A stretch of 64,000 nt of DNA from Pseudomonas sp. N3-W (GCF_024970185.1 NZ_CP103965.1:492001-556000); one strand, 5' to 3'. Positions 6,712 through 16,038 are shown, counted from the first letter of the stretch. Notes: generated from the sequence alone by a model not told the origin. Translations and numbers: made by a program.

Positions 6712-9047
6712 GCTGCCGGCTCCGCGACCGGCGCGGCATGAACATGCGTGCCGGCCCACGGCGCCAGCAAAAAGCTGAACGCCAGGCCGAGGCTCACCGA
6801 CAGCCCGAAGTTACTCACTGCCGGCGTGCTGGACACCGCCAGCAAACCGAACGAGAGCCACGTGGTCAGCGCCGCCAGCAAGGTGCCCAGCAGGCTCACG
6901 GCGGCGCCGCCGACCTGCTCGCGCATGAGGATCGCGTAATCGACGCTGATGGCCGTCACCAGCAGCAGGCCGAACAGACTGAACAGCGTCAGCGGCTGAC
7001 CCAGCCAGCCAAGGCTCGCCAGACTGCACAGCGCCGCCAGCAGCGGCAGCGCGACGATGCGCACCGCACCACCGAGGCCGAAGGGCAGGATCAGCACCAG
7101 CACGATCAGCACGCAGGAGGCGAGTTTCAGTTCCGCCGCGCTGATTTGCGTGGCGGCAAACACATTGTTCAGTTCGCCGAGGCGATCCACCAGTTGCACA
7201 CCCGGCAAATCCAGCGCCTGAACCCGCAGCAGCGCCGGGTTGTTCAGGCCTTGCAGGCTGACCATTGCGGCCACGCCGTCATCGGTCTTGCCCAACCACA
7301 GCGGGCGATAAGGCTCGGCCAGCGGTCCGGCCAGCGCGGCGTCGATGTCCTCGTCAGGCAGTGCCTGCAATGTCGCCAACTCGGCTTGCAGCGCTTCGAC
7401 CGGCACGCCAACGTCCAGCAGCGGCTGCCAGAACAGCGGCAGCTTGTTCAACGCTTCGCGCACTTGTTGCTGTTCGCTGGGTTGGCTGACCAATTGGTTG
7501 AGCGACAAAAAGCCCTGGAGTTTGTCGAGATTGACCAACTGCTCCAGACGTTCGCTGAGGGCGTTCTGGCGTTCCAGCAACTGCTGCTGATTGGCCGCCC
7601 GGATCAGGAAGAACTGGCTGGTGGGCTGGTAGCCGGTGATGCGTGCGATGGCCTGGGCTTCGGCGGTCAATTGCGCCGGCATGCCGACCCATTGGCGAAT
7701 GTCGTTTTTGCTGTTGAGCTGCAACACGCCGCCCAGGCAGAAGGCAATCAGCAGTGCCAGCAGTACCGGGGTGCTGGCGCGTTTGAGCAGCGCCTGGCGC
7801 AGCGTCACCAGAAACTCGCAGACCCGCAGCGGCCATTGCGCCGGGCGCAGGTCCAGGCCCTTGAGCAGCGCCGGCAGCAGGCACACGGCGGACAGATAGG
7901 CGCCGAGCAGACCGGCGGCGGAGAACACGGCGATCTGGGTCAGCGCCGGGAATGGCGTCCAGGCCAGCGCCAGGTAACCGATGCAACTGGTGATCAGGCT
8001 CAGGGTCAGCCCCGGCAGGGTCAGGCGCAGGGCCGGCCAGCTGTGCCAGGGCTTGAGGCTCCAGCTCTTGGACAGATAATGCAGCGGGTAATCCACCGCG
8101 ACGCCGATCAGGCTCGACCCCAGCACCAGCGTCATCACATGCATATGGCCGAACAGCGCCACACAGGCCACCGCGCCGAACAGCATGCCGACCAGCACCG
8201 GTACGAACGCCAGCAACACCCGCCAGCGTCGGAAGGCCAGCAACAGCAGCAACAGGATGCCCAGTGTGGCGCCGCCGCCGACCCAGGTCATTTCCCGGGT
8301 GGCTTGTTGCTGACCATTGGCGGCGTAGAGCAAGCCGCTGGCGGCCAGCAGTTGCACGTCCGTTTGCGCCGCTTCTTCGCGGCTGTGCTTGAGCAGGGCG
8401 GCCACTTGCAGTGGCAGGTTCATGTCGAAGGCGTTGCCGGTGGTGCGCGCCCGCAGCAGCACCCAACTCTTGCCGTCGGCGTCGGCAACCAGCGCGCCGC
8501 TGCCGATGTCCAGTTGCACCGCGCCGTGTTGCGGCTGGCTGTTCTGGATACGTCCGGTCAGGCCCAGCCAGTCGTCCTGGCTCGGCACCAGACTGAAACC
8601 GGTAAACGGGTCGAACAGCGCTTGCACCCGTTGCTGGATGAACGCGCCGGGGTGTTCAATCAATTGCTGGCGATCCGCGTCACCGAGCATTGCCAGTCGG
8701 CCTTGCAGCAGTTGCGTGCGCAGTGCCGGCAAGTCGGCCTGGAGGTTCCACTGGACCTTCTCGAACAAGCCGCTGGCCTGCCATTCATCGCCCAGTTTTT
8801 GCGCCATGGCGATGGCTCGCTGGCGATCGGCGTGGCCGACCAGCACCAGCATTTCGCGGTTCAGTGGTTCTTGCATGCGTTGTTCGGCGCGCAGTTCCAG
8901 CGCGTCCGGTGCCGTGCCCGGCACCAGTTCCATCAGGTTGGCCGACAGCGGTGCGCCGTCACGCCATTGCCGGCCGGCGAGCGCGAGCACCGCCAGCAGC
9001 AGGATCAGAAACAGCCGTGGGAGCATCCGTTCACTCGGCAAAGTCAT
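6708..9047 (-). CDS. MMPL/RND-family exporter of the APE cluster
   Basis: A 779-residue inner-membrane protein with the duplicated MMPL/RND layout: one N-terminal transmembrane helix, a large periplasmic loop (about residues 35-240), a block of five to six helices, a second periplasmic loop (about 430-600) and a second helix block to the C-terminus. The exporter is expected to hand the aryl polyene or its lipid conjugate to the periplasm, working with the adjacent LolA-like carrier; that pairing is conserved in APE clusters (ApeM/ApeL positions). The start at 9047 overlaps the LolA-like gene by 17 bases. The substrate is inferred from context. Confidence 0.85.
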   Translation of the reverse strand: MTLPSERMLPRLFLILLLAVLALAGRQWRDGAPLSANLMELVPGTAPDALELRAEQRMQEPLNREMLVLVGHADRQRAIAMAQKLGDEWQASGLFEKVQWNLQADLPALRTQLLQGRLAMLGDADRQQLIEHPGAFIQQRVQALFDPFTGFSLVPSQDDWLGLTGRIQNSQPQHGAVQLDIGSGALVADADGKSWVLLRARTTGNAFDMNLPLQVAALLKHSREEAAQTDVQLLAASGLLYAANGQQQATREMTWVGGGATLGILLLLLLAFRRWRVLLAFVPVLVGMLFGAVACVALFGHMHVMTLVLGSSLIGVAVDYPLHYLSKSWSLKPWHSWPALRLTLPGLTLSLITSCIGYLALAWTPFPALTQIAVFSAAGLLGAYLSAVCLLPALLKGLDLRPAQWPLRVCEFLVTLRQALLKRASTPVLLALLIAFCLGGVLQLNSKNDIRQWVGMPAQLTAEAQAIARITGYQPTSQFFLIRAANQQQLLERQNALSERLEQLVNLDKLQGFLSLNQLVSQPSEQQQVREALNKLPLFWQPLLDVGVPVEALQAELATLQALPDEDIDAALAGPLAEPYRPLWLGKTDDGVAAMVSLQGLNNPALLRVQALDLPGVQLVDRLGELNNVFAATQISAAELKLASCVLIVLVLILPFGLGGAVRIVALPLLAALCSLASLGWLGQPLTLFSLFGLLLVTAISVDYAILMREQVGGAAVSLLGTLLAALTTWLSFGLLAVSSTPAVSNFGLSVSLGLAFSFLLAPWAGTHVHAAPVAEPAA

Positions 9048-9789
9048 GTTGCTCCGCGTCGCTCAATGGCTGGGTGGCGGTGCTGTCGCGCATACGCAGC
9101 ACGGTGCTGTCGCCCTGGGTTTCCAGCAGTTCGATGCTCTGCACCAACTCGCCGCCGTCGATGTTGATTTGATTGAATACTTGCTTGAGCAGCAGTGAAC
9201 GCGGGGTCAGGGTCAGCTTCCAGTGTTGTGCATCGCCGGAAAGACTCAGCTCGAAGTCCCGTTGCAGGCCGCTGCTGTCGCCTTGCAGCACCGCAAGAAA
9301 CAAGCGGTTCTGCTCGGCCCCGGCGCTCTTGTTCGGCAGCATCTGCCAGCCGCTGGCGTCACGCCGGGCGATACCCTTGGCGCTGATGCGGTAATCCTGT
9401 TGCAGCGGGGTTTTCAACAGCCACAGCAGACCGTGGTTTTTTGCCAGCACGAACGTGCCTTTGCTGGTCAGCGGTTGCGGCAGGGCGCGCAGGTGTTTTT
9501 CCTGGATGAAGTTGCCGTGGATCACATCGGGCTTGGCCAGTTGATCGCTGAGTTGTTGCAGGTCGAAGGCCTGCGCGAGCGATGGCAGCCCTAGTAGCGC
9601 CAACACGGTCAGGCACGTGATCGCTGAAAAACGTGGCGAGCGAGCTTGCTCGCGCTGGGCTGCGAAGCGGCCCCAAAAACTTGCCAACCATTGCCCTGAT
9701 TGTGAGTGCTGCGCACTCAAGCGCGAGCAAGCTCGCTCGACATGGGGAGTTGCCTGGGCGTCGCAAGCGGTGTCGAAACCGGGGTTCAT
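9031..9789 (-). CDS. LolA-like outer-membrane lipoprotein carrier, N-terminus carrying a translated REPIN
   Basis: Predicted periplasmic LolA-fold carrier. The mature domain starts near FDLQQLSDQLAKPDVIHGNF and runs to the end; an export signal core (ITCLTVLALLGLPSLAQA) precedes it. The reading frame begins at ATG 9789, overlapping the thioesterase stop by four bases, but about 38 residues between the first codons and the hydrophobic core are encoded by a REPIN (9632-9743). This gives 252 residues, longer than LolA-type proteins (about 200). No ATG lies between the REPIN and the hydrophobic core, so the repeat is probably translated as an extended n-region, or a TTG inside it is used. In APE clusters this protein (ApeL position) is thought to shuttle product with the MMPL exporter. 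Confidence 0.82.
   Translation of the reverse strand: MNPGFDTACDAQATPHVERACSRLSAQHSQSGQWLASFWGRFAAQREQARSPRFSAITCLTVLALLGLPSLAQAFDLQQLSDQLAKPDVIHGNFIQEKHLRALPQPLTSKGTFVLAKNHGLLWLLKTPLQQDYRISAKGIARRDASGWQMLPNKSAGAEQNRLFLAVLQGDSSGLQRDFELSLSGDAQHWKLTLTPRSLLLKQVFNQINIDGGELVQSIELLETQGDSTVLRMRDSTATQPLSDAEQHDFAE
9632..9743. repeat. REPIN within the 5' end of the LolA-like gene
   Basis: GGCGAGCGAGCTTGCTCGCG (9634 onward) and GCGAGCAAGCTCGCTCG (about 9723-9739) form an inverted pair with a spacer containing GAGTGCTGCGCACTC. It keeps the reading frame open without stop codons. Confidence 0.88.
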
Positions 9790-10211
9790 GGCAGCATCCT
9801 TTCAACGGCGTCGGTGAAGATTTTCGGCGAGGCCAGCTGCATTTCGCGGCTGCTCATGTCGACGGCAACCTGCACCGTGCTGGCGCGGGTCAGGCGTTCG
9901 CCAGTGGCCAGGTCGCTGATCAGGTAGTTGACCTTCAGCCGGTTCTCCCACTCCACCAGACTGGCGCGCACGTTCAGGGTCTGGCCGAACACGGCGCCGC
10001 GCACGTAGCGCAGTTGCAGGTCGATCACCGGCCACGCGTAGCCGGACTCGACCATCGCCGTGTAGTTGTGGCCGATTTTGTCGAGCAGGGCGCAGCGGGC
10101 GACTTCCAGGTATTTGACGTAGTGGCCGTGCCAGACCACGTGCATGGTGTCGACATCGAAGAACGGCACGAGGATGTGCGTGTCGGCGTGGATCACTCCC
10201 GGACTACGCAT
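9786..10211 (-). CDS. apeK: 4-hydroxybenzoyl-CoA thioesterase-family (hotdog) thioesterase, ApeK-like
   Basis: A 141-residue hotdog thioesterase. The motif FFDVDTMHVVWHGHYVKYLE contains the Asp and the HxxY(x)E pattern of YbgC/4HBT enzymes. It could release the finished polyene acyl chain or edit stalled intermediates; which is not decidable from sequence. The start MRSPGVIHADTH at 10211 is chosen over an in-frame upstream extension because it overlaps the ammonia-lyase stop by only eight bases and matches the family N-terminus. The stop overlaps the start of the LolA-like gene. Confidence 0.88.
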   Translation of the reverse strand: MRSPGVIHADTHILVPFFDVDTMHVVWHGHYVKYLEVARCALLDKIGHNYTAMVESGYAWPVIDLQLRYVRGAVFGQTLNVRASLVEWENRLKVNYLISDLATGERLTRASTVQVAVDMSSREMQLASPKIFTDAVERMLP

Positions 10212-11748
10212 GCAGCCTCCAGTGTTGCTCGGCGATGCGTTGCAGGCACAGGCGCAATTCACCTTCCAGCGCACGGTCTTCGATGACGGGCGGGAAGTCC
10301 TTGGCCAGTGCTTCGTGCATCTCGGCGAGGGCGGGTGGCAGCGGACGGGCGTCTTCGGCCCGGCTGCGCAGCCACACGCCCTGATTGGCCGCCAGCAGGG
10401 TGGCGGCGGCGACTTGCTCGGTCAGCTCCAGCACGCGGATGGCATCGCGGGCGGCGATGGTGCCCATGCTCACCTTGTCCTGGTTGTGGCACTCGGTGGA
10501 GCGCGAGAACACGCTGGCCGGCATGGTGTTTTTCAGCGCCTCGGCGGTCCAGGCGCTGGTGCCGATCTGCACCGCCTTGAAGCCGTGGTTGAGCATCGCC
10601 CGTTCGGCGCTGGCGCCCGACAGGTTGCTCGGCAAGCCGTGGTTGTAACGCTCGTCCACCAACAGTGCAAGCTGGCGGTCCAGCAGGTCGGCAACGTTGG
10701 CGACAAGGTTCTTCAGGCTGTCCATGGCGAACGCGATGTGGCCGCCGTAGAAGTGCCCGCCGTGCAGCACGCGCTCGGCTTCGGCGTCGATGATCGGGTT
10801 GTCGTTGGCGCTGTTGAGTTCGATCTCGATGAACGAACGCAGCCAGTTCAGGCTGTCGGCCAACACCCCGAGGACGTGCGGCGCGCAGCGCAGAGAGTAG
10901 CGATCTTGCAGGCGATGCAGCGGCGCGGTCGGCGCGTCGATCGCCAGGTCCTTGCGCAGCCACGCGGCGACTTGCATCTGTCCCGGATGAGGCTTGGTGG
11001 CAAACAGGCGCTCGTCGAAGTGTTCCGGGTTGCCTTGCAGCGCGACCACGTTCAGCGCGGTGATGCGCGTGGCCAGTTGCAGCAGGTAATCGGCGCGGGC
11101 GAAGGCCAGGCAGGCGAGGCCGGTCATCACGGCGGTGCCGTTCATCAGGGCCAGCGCTTCTTTCGGACGCAGCACCAGCGGCTGCCAGCCCAGTTCGCGA
11201 TGCACGTCGGCGGCCTGACGGCGTTCGCCACGGAACATCACTTCGCGCTCGCCGGACAAGGTGGCGGCCACATAAGACAACGGCGTCAGGTCACCGCTGG
11301 CGCCCACCGAGCCTTCTTCCGGGATCAGCGGCAGAATGTCGTGTTCGAGGAACGCCTGCAGACGCTCCAGCAGTTCCACGCGTACCCCGGACACGCCGTG
11401 GCACAGCGACTGCAAGCGTGCCGCCAGCACCGCGCGGGTGGCTTGGGCGTCGAGCAATTTGCCCAGCCCGCAACCGTGGAAGGTGTACAGATGACGCGGC
11501 AGCGCCTCGACGTGATGCAGCGGCACCGCGACCACACAGGAGTCGCCGTAACCGGTGGTCACGCCGTAAATCACGCCCTCCTTGTCCAGCAGCGAGTCGA
11601 GAAAACGCGCGCCCTTGGCGATGCGTTCGCGATAGGCGGGGTCGCCTTGCAGCTGCGTCGGTGCCTGACGGTTGGCCAGGGCCAGCACGTCTTCGATGCG
11701 CAAAGGGAGTTCGCCGAAAGTTATCGGCTCATGCGTTGGCGTCGTCAT
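10204..11748 (-). CDS. MIO-type aromatic amino acid ammonia-lyase (HAL/PAL/TAL family)
   Basis: A 514-residue member of the histidine/phenylalanine/tyrosine ammonia-lyase family. The MIO prosthetic group would form from Ala150-Ser151-Gly152 in GSVGASGDLTPLSYVA, and the catalytic Tyr is in YGVTTGYGD (Tyr61). The residue pair that discriminates substrates (SH in HAL, HL in TAL, FL in PAL) appears to be Phe-His in YTFHGCGLG, so substrate prediction is insecure. An obvious role is supply of a cinnamate- or coumarate-type aryl starter for the polyene. Start MTTPTHEPITF at 11748 overlaps the acyltransferase gene by 20 bases. It is not a hut-operon gene by context. Confidence 0.88.
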   Translation of the reverse strand: MTTPTHEPITFGELPLRIEDVLALANRQAPTQLQGDPAYRERIAKGARFLDSLLDKEGVIYGVTTGYGDSCVVAVPLHHVEALPRHLYTFHGCGLGKLLDAQATRAVLAARLQSLCHGVSGVRVELLERLQAFLEHDILPLIPEEGSVGASGDLTPLSYVAATLSGEREVMFRGERRQAADVHRELGWQPLVLRPKEALALMNGTAVMTGLACLAFARADYLLQLATRITALNVVALQGNPEHFDERLFATKPHPGQMQVAAWLRKDLAIDAPTAPLHRLQDRYSLRCAPHVLGVLADSLNWLRSFIEIELNSANDNPIIDAEAERVLHGGHFYGGHIAFAMDSLKNLVANVADLLDRQLALLVDERYNHGLPSNLSGASAERAMLNHGFKAVQIGTSAWTAEALKNTMPASVFSRSTECHNQDKVSMGTIAARDAIRVLELTEQVAAATLLAANQGVWLRSRAEDARPLPPALAEMHEALAKDFPPVIEDRALEGELRLCLQRIAEQHWRLHA

Positions 11749-12676
11749 CGGTCTTCCAGAAAGGGTAAAAGTTGAACCATTGTTGGGGCGCTTCGAGGCA
11801 ATAGTGACCCAGGCGCTCGGCATAGCGGGTGGCCCACTGATGAATGACCTGCTCGCGGTCGCTGCGCTTCCACGCCACGGCCTCGGTGAACGGTTCGAGG
11901 GTCAGTCGATAATCGCCCGTCGGTTTTTTCAGGCACAACAGCAGATTGACCGGGCATTTCAGCAGGCCGGCCAGCAGCCACGGGCCTTGGGGGAACGCCG
12001 CCGGGTGGCCGAGGAAATCCACGGTCACGCTGCGCCCGCCATGCAGCGGCACACGGTCGCCGGCAATCGCCAACCACTCGCCGCGCTCCAGGCGCTCGCT
12101 GAGTTGCAGCATGACCACCGGCGTTAACTCGCTGACCTGAATCAGGCGCAGATTGGTCGCCCCGGCCTCGCCCAGCAGGCGGTTGAACTGTTCGGCGTGC
12201 TTGGTATGCACCAGCACATTCATGGTGACTTTTTCGCCGATCTCCGCCAGCGCGCGGCAGACTTCAAGATTGCCCAGGTGCGCACCCACCAGCATCTGCC
12301 CGCGAGCGCCACGCAATTGCGAACGCAGCAGGGCCGGATCGATGATTTCAATCTGCTCGATGCTCAGCTTGCCGTTCCACACGTCGAGCTTGTCGAGCAT
12401 CGAATCGGCGAAGGCCATGAACTGGCCGAACACCCGCCAATGGGTCGGGCGCAAGTCCGGACGAGCGGCCCAGTCGGCCAGGCGTTGCTGGTACTGCCAG
12501 ATACTCTTGCGCGCACTGCGGCCGAACAGGAAAAAGTACAAAACGATGCCGTATAGCAGTGGGCTCAGCAGGCGTCGGCCCAGCACTTTGGCGCACAAGG
12601 CGGTGAATTTCATCAGCCGGAAACTGCCGCGCTCCTGGCGGTCGGCCCAGTGTTTTTTATCGACGTTATCGCTCAT
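11729..12676 (-). CDS. LpxL/HtrB-like lysophospholipid acyltransferase
   Basis: A 315-residue membrane-associated acyltransferase of the lipid A lauroyl-transferase type: an N-terminal hydrophobic helix (LLYGIVLYFFLFGRS) followed by the HX4E motif in VGAHLGNLEVCRALAE. In some APE clusters a glycosyltransferase and such an acyltransferase are one protein (ApeJ position); here they are separate genes with a four-base overlap. It may join the polyene to a sugar or lipid anchor. The start at 12676 (MSDNVDKKHW) is chosen because longer frames would run through the glycosyltransferase gene. Confidence 0.85.
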   Translation of the reverse strand: MSDNVDKKHWADRQERGSFRLMKFTALCAKVLGRRLLSPLLYGIVLYFFLFGRSARKSIWQYQQRLADWAARPDLRPTHWRVFGQFMAFADSMLDKLDVWNGKLSIEQIEIIDPALLRSQLRGARGQMLVGAHLGNLEVCRALAEIGEKVTMNVLVHTKHAEQFNRLLGEAGATNLRLIQVSELTPVVMLQLSERLERGEWLAIAGDRVPLHGGRSVTVDFLGHPAAFPQGPWLLAGLLKCPVNLLLCLKKPTGDYRLTLEPFTEAVAWKRSDREQVIHQWATRYAERLGHYCLEAPQQWFNFYPFWKTDDDANA

Positions 12677-13407
12677 GTCCGCCACCGCCGCCAGAGGATC
12701 GCCGGTGCGCGCAGCAACATGCCAAAGAACAGCCGGGTGTGCATGCTGGAGATCAGCACGTTGTCGCGGAACAGGCGGAAATGCGAGACGCCGTCCAGCG
12801 GGTAGTGAACCCTGGTTTGCAGCCACTGCATCGGCTGATTGCGCCACGCCAGGCGTACCAGAATGTCCGAGTCGAAATCCATGCGTTTGCCGATCTTCGC
12901 CGAGTCGATCAGCGCCAGGGTCGGCGGCAATGGGTACACGCGAAAGCCGCACATCGAATCGCGGATCTGCAACGACAAGGTGTTGATCCACACCATGACG
13001 TGGGTCAGGTAGCGGGCATAGAGGCGACCCTTGGGCACGCTGGCGTCGTAGCGTGGATAACCGCAGATTACCGCCTCGGGGTGGGCGCGGGATTGTTCGA
13101 TGAAGGTGGCGACGTCGTTCAGGTCGTGCTGGCCGTCGGCATCCACCTGCAACGCATGGCTGAAGCCCAGGCGCGAGGCTTCGCGCAGGCCGGTCATGAC
13201 CGCGCCGCCCTTGCCTTCATTGGCGGTGAGGCGGATCAGGTAGATGCTGTCGCGCAGCGCGAGTTGGTCAAGGACTTTGGCGCAGGCGGGGCTGCTGGCG
13301 TCGTCTACCAGAATGCAGGGCAGATTGCGCGCGAGCAAGGCGTCGACCACGCTGGTGATTGCGGTTTCGTGGTTGTAGACCGGGATGATGGCGCAGGGGT
13401 TATGCAT
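12673..13407 (-). CDS. Family 2 glycosyltransferase
   Basis: A 244-residue GT2 enzyme. The N-terminus CAIIPVYNHE, the VDDASS loop and the DXD-type motif in LQVDADGQHD are typical of GT-A fold nucleotide-sugar transferases. It resembles the N-terminal half of the fused glycosyltransferase/acyltransferase of other APE clusters, and its stop overlaps the acyltransferase start (ATGA). The predicted role is to attach a sugar that becomes the lipid anchor for the pigment; donor and acceptor are unknown. A 149-base REPIN-containing gap separates it from the AMP-ligase gene upstream. Confidence 0.87.
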   Translation of the reverse strand: MHNPCAIIPVYNHETAITSVVDALLARNLPCILVDDASSPACAKVLDQLALRDSIYLIRLTANEGKGGAVMTGLREASRLGFSHALQVDADGQHDLNDVATFIEQSRAHPEAVICGYPRYDASVPKGRLYARYLTHVMVWINTLSLQIRDSMCGFRVYPLPPTLALIDSAKIGKRMDFDSDILVRLAWRNQPMQWLQTRVHYPLDGVSHFRLFRDNVLISSMHTRLFFGMLLRAPAILWRRWRT

Positions 13408-13441
13408 CGGGTGTTTCCCCTGGAGTATCTGGTTGATCCCA

Positions 13442-13532
13442 TCGCGGGCAAGCCCGCTCCCACACGGGTCTTGTGTCGATCACAACGTTTGTGGTCGGTG
13501 AAGATCCAAGGTAGGAGCGGGCTTGCCCGCGA
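13442..13532. repeat. REPIN inside the APE operon
   Basis: Two REP palindromes in inverted orientation: GCGGGCAAGCCCGCTCCCAC at 13444 onward and GAGCGGGCTTGCCCGCGA ending at 13532, followed by a short palindrome (13534-13550). It occupies the only sizeable gap between operon genes (13408-13556) and could affect mRNA processing between the glycosyltransferase and AMP-ligase genes. Confidence 0.85.
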
Positions 13533-13556
13533 ATGAGTGCGCAGCACTCACCTGAC

Positions 13557-15236
13557 TTATGCATCTGCTGCCTCCAGCAAAATCCGCCCACTGGAGCAGG
13601 TTGCCGTCTCATTGCGAAACGCGAAATACAGCTTGCCGCGCTCCTGATCAAAACGCAGGTGCAGCTGGATTTCATCACCAGGACGCACCAGTTGCTGGAA
13701 TTTCAGCACTTCCATACCCGCGAACTTTTCCGGCAGTTGCATCAAGTGCTGACCCAGGTTCAGCGCCCAGTCCACCTGCACCACACCGGGCAAAACCGGT
13801 GTTTGCGGGAAGTGGCCGCTGAAGTAGGCGAGGTCCGGCGGCACGGCCAGTTGCAGGCTCCATTCACCGTTGGTTTCAACCTGCTCCAGCACCTGCGGCG
13901 CCTTCGGGCGCGGTGCCAGCAGCAGGGTTTCGACTTCGGCCTGGGGCAGTTTGCCTTGCGCGTTCAGCGGCAGTTGACGCAGCAGGCGCCAGCGTCGTGG
14001 CAGGGCCAGGGCTTCACAGTGTTGGCCCAGGTGTTGGCGCAGTTCCTGGGTCAGGGTGCGACGACCCTGATTGCGCAACGCGTGCAGGCCGGATTCGCTC
14101 AACACCAGCAGCGCACCCAGCGAGGCGCGGTTTTCCTGGACGACGCCCAGGCGCGCTTCGGCAACCCAGGCGTGGGCCATCAGCGCCTGTTCCAGCATCG
14201 GCAGCGAGATACGTTTTTCTTCCAGTTTGACGATCCGGTCCAGCCGCCCCAGCAGTTCGAAGCGGCCGTCGGCGGCGATCCGTGCGGCGTCGGCGGTGTG
14301 TTCGATGTGACCGGCCGGCAAGTACGGCGAGGCAATGAGCAAGGCGCCGTCGCTGTCCTGGCTCAGCTCGACATCGGCGAACGGCTGCCAGAGCGCGTTG
14401 CCCTGACGCCAGGCGATACCGCCGGTTTCCGAGCTGCCGAGAATTTCCGTCGGCCATTGCTGTAAGCGCTCATGCAGGCTGTGTGCGGCCTCGTTGGGCA
14501 ACGCGCCACCCGAGGAGAACACCCGGCGCACTGCGCTCAAGGCTGGCCAGTCGAGGTTGTCGCCCATGCGTTTGAGCAGCGCCGGGCTGGCGATCCAGGC
14601 AAATGCCGGGTGTTCGCGACTGGCGCGCTGCAGGTCTTCCGGGAAGGCCAGTTGTTTGCGCACGAACGTACGTCCGGCGCACAACGGCCACAGCGCCCGG
14701 AACAACAACCCATAAATGTGCTGGGTGGCGACGCTGCCGATGATGCAGGCCTGGCCCAGGTCGGCACCCCACAGTTGCTCCAGCGCCTGGACCTCATTGG
14801 CCAGTTGGCGCAGGGTTTTGTCGATGCGTTTGGGTTCGCCACTGGAGCCGGAGGTACACAGGCTCAACTGACAGCGGTCCAGATCCAGCGCAGCCGCCGC
14901 GAGTGGCCGCTGGTGATAATCGGCCAGGTGCGCGTCGTCATCCTGATCGGTCAGCCACAGGTCGACTTCCTTCGACCAGCGCTGGCGTGTCTGGGCTTGC
15001 AGGTCGGCGGGCAGCAGCACGCTGACTCCGGCGCGCCAGGCGCCGAGCAGGGCAATCGCCAGGTCGGCGGCGTCTTCAAGGTGCACGGCAATGCGTTGCA
15101 CCCCTTGGGCTTGCAGGCCGGCGGCCAGGCTCAATGCCTGCTCGCACAGCTGCGCGTGGTTCAACGCCGGTCCGGCCGTGACGGCGCGCTCCGGCTGAGC
15201 CTTGAGCAACAATTGCTCAAGTTTTATCCAATTCAT
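13557..15236 (-). CDS. apeH: Fused AMP-dependent acyl-ACP ligase and hotdog dehydratase (ApeH-ApeI fusion)
   Basis: A 559-residue two-domain protein. Residues about 1-440 are an AMP-forming ligase with the P-loop [16 protein letters not shown]; this would load the aryl acid starter onto ACP. Residues about 450-559 form an ApeI-like hotdog dehydratase with [18 protein letters not shown], containing the active-site His. In E. coli CFT073 these are two genes (apeH, apeI). The start [11 protein letters not shown] at 15236 overlaps the upstream membrane gene by four bases; a longer frame would begin inside that gene. The enzyme probably connects starter activation and dehydration, while its dehydratase half may pair with the ApeP-like protein. 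Confidence 0.88.
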   Translation of the reverse strand: MNWIKLEQLLLKAQPERAVTAGPALNHAQLCEQALSLAAGLQAQGVQRIAVHLEDAADLAIALLGAWRAGVSVLLPADLQAQTRQRWSKEVDLWLTDQDDDAHLADYHQRPLAAAALDLDRCQLSLCTSGSSGEPKRIDKTLRQLANEVQALEQLWGADLGQACIIGSVATQHIYGLLFRALWPLCAGRTFVRKQLAFPEDLQRASREHPAFAWIASPALLKRMGDNLDWPALSAVRRVFSSGGALPNEAAHSLHERLQQWPTEILGSSETGGIAWRQGNALWQPFADVELSQDSDGALLIASPYLPAGHIEHTADAARIAADGRFELLGRLDRIVKLEEKRISLPMLEQALMAHAWVAEARLGVVQENRASLGALLVLSESGLHALRNQGRRTLTQELRQHLGQHCEALALPRRWRLLRQLPLNAQGKLPQAEVETLLLAPRPKAPQVLEQVETNGEWSLQLAVPPDLAYFSGHFPQTPVLPGVVQVDWALNLGQHLMQLPEKFAGMEVLKFQQLVRPGDEIQLHLRFDQERGKLYFAFRNETATCSSGRILLEAADA

Positions 15237-15778
15237 GGGTGGCCTCGTACCCGTTGTCGTATGAGCCATTCAATGGCAAACATCAGGCCGATCAACCCGT
15301 AGGAGATCAGGCCGGTGTACAACATCCACCAACTCAGCGGCGCCCATAGGGTCAGCGCGGCGGCGCACAAACCGTTGCAGAAAAAAAACACACTCCAGGC
15401 CACCGTGACCTGGCGCGTATAACGAATGGCCTTGGGTGGCAGCTGCGGCTCGCGCAGGCGAGCCAGGCGCTCGGCCATCGGCGGGCCGTATTTCAGGCTC
15501 AGACCGAACAGCGCCAGCATGAAGCCGCTGATCAGCACCGGATACCAGCGCAACAACAGCGGGCTGTCGAACAGCGCCAGCAGCAGGCAAAACACGATGG
15601 CGACGATGGCCATCCACAGGCTGCCGGGGCGGCGTTCGCCGGTCAGCGTCCGGGCCAGCCACAGGCCACCGAGCAGCAGCCCGAACTGCCACGGGGCAAA
15701 GTGCTCCATGCCGAAATACACCGCAAAGGGGTACAACAGGCCCGCCAGCAGCAGGCCGAGGCCGATCAATCGGCTCAT
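15233..15778 (-). CDS. COG4648-type membrane protein of APE clusters (ApeG position)
   Basis: A 181-residue integral membrane protein with about five hydrophobic segments (e.g. LIGLGLLLAGLLYPFAVYF and VTVAWSVFFFCNGLCAAAL). Proteins of this type accompany ACP and AMP-ligase genes in APE clusters, but no activity has been assigned that I know of. Both ends overlap neighbouring genes by four bases. A role in tethering the synthase to the membrane is only a guess. Confidence 0.8.
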   Translation of the reverse strand: MSRLIGLGLLLAGLLYPFAVYFGMEHFAPWQFGLLLGGLWLARTLTGERRPGSLWMAIVAIVFCLLLALFDSPLLLRWYPVLISGFMLALFGLSLKYGPPMAERLARLREPQLPPKAIRYTRQVTVAWSVFFFCNGLCAAALTLWAPLSWWMLYTGLISYGLIGLMFAIEWLIRQRVRGHP

Positions 15779-16029
15779 GCGGCCGGTTGAACCAGACGGT
15801 AGACCGCCTCGACCACGTCGCGGACGGTGCGCACCGACTTGAATTCTTCGGCGGCGATTTTCTTGCCGGTCTGGCGTTTGATGTGATCAATCAGGTCGAC
15901 GGCGTCGATGCTGTCGATTTCCAGGTCCTGATACAGGTTCGAGTCCAGGCTCACGCGAGCCGGATCCAGTTCAAAAAGCTCGACCAAGGCATCGCGCAAG
16001 GTGTTGAAAATATCGTCACGAGTTTGCAT
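15775..16029 (-). CDS. apeF: Acyl carrier protein (ApeF position)
   Basis: An 84-residue ACP with the phosphopantetheine attachment serine in LEIDSIDAVDL (Ser40). The acidic helix II sequence is typical. It is one of two ACPs in the cluster; in the E. coli system ApeE and ApeF carry different stages of the chain. Its start at 16029 lies nine bases after the other ACP gene's stop, and its stop overlaps the downstream membrane gene. Confidence 0.92.
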   Translation of the reverse strand: MQTRDDIFNTLRDALVELFELDPARVSLDSNLYQDLEIDSIDAVDLIDHIKRQTGKKIAAEEFKSVRTVRDVVEAVYRLVQPAA

Positions 16030-16038
16030 GGTCCGGTC

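Noticed and set aside
6738..9167. Antisense 809-residue Gln-rich frame opposite the MMPL exporter gene
   Set aside because: Composition is that of a high-GC shadow frame; the exporter on the other strand has clear membrane-protein structure.
10144..11775. Antisense 543-residue frame opposite the ammonia-lyase gene
   Set aside because: The ammonia-lyase strand has an intact MIO motif and catalytic Tyr; the opposite frame has no recognisable feature.
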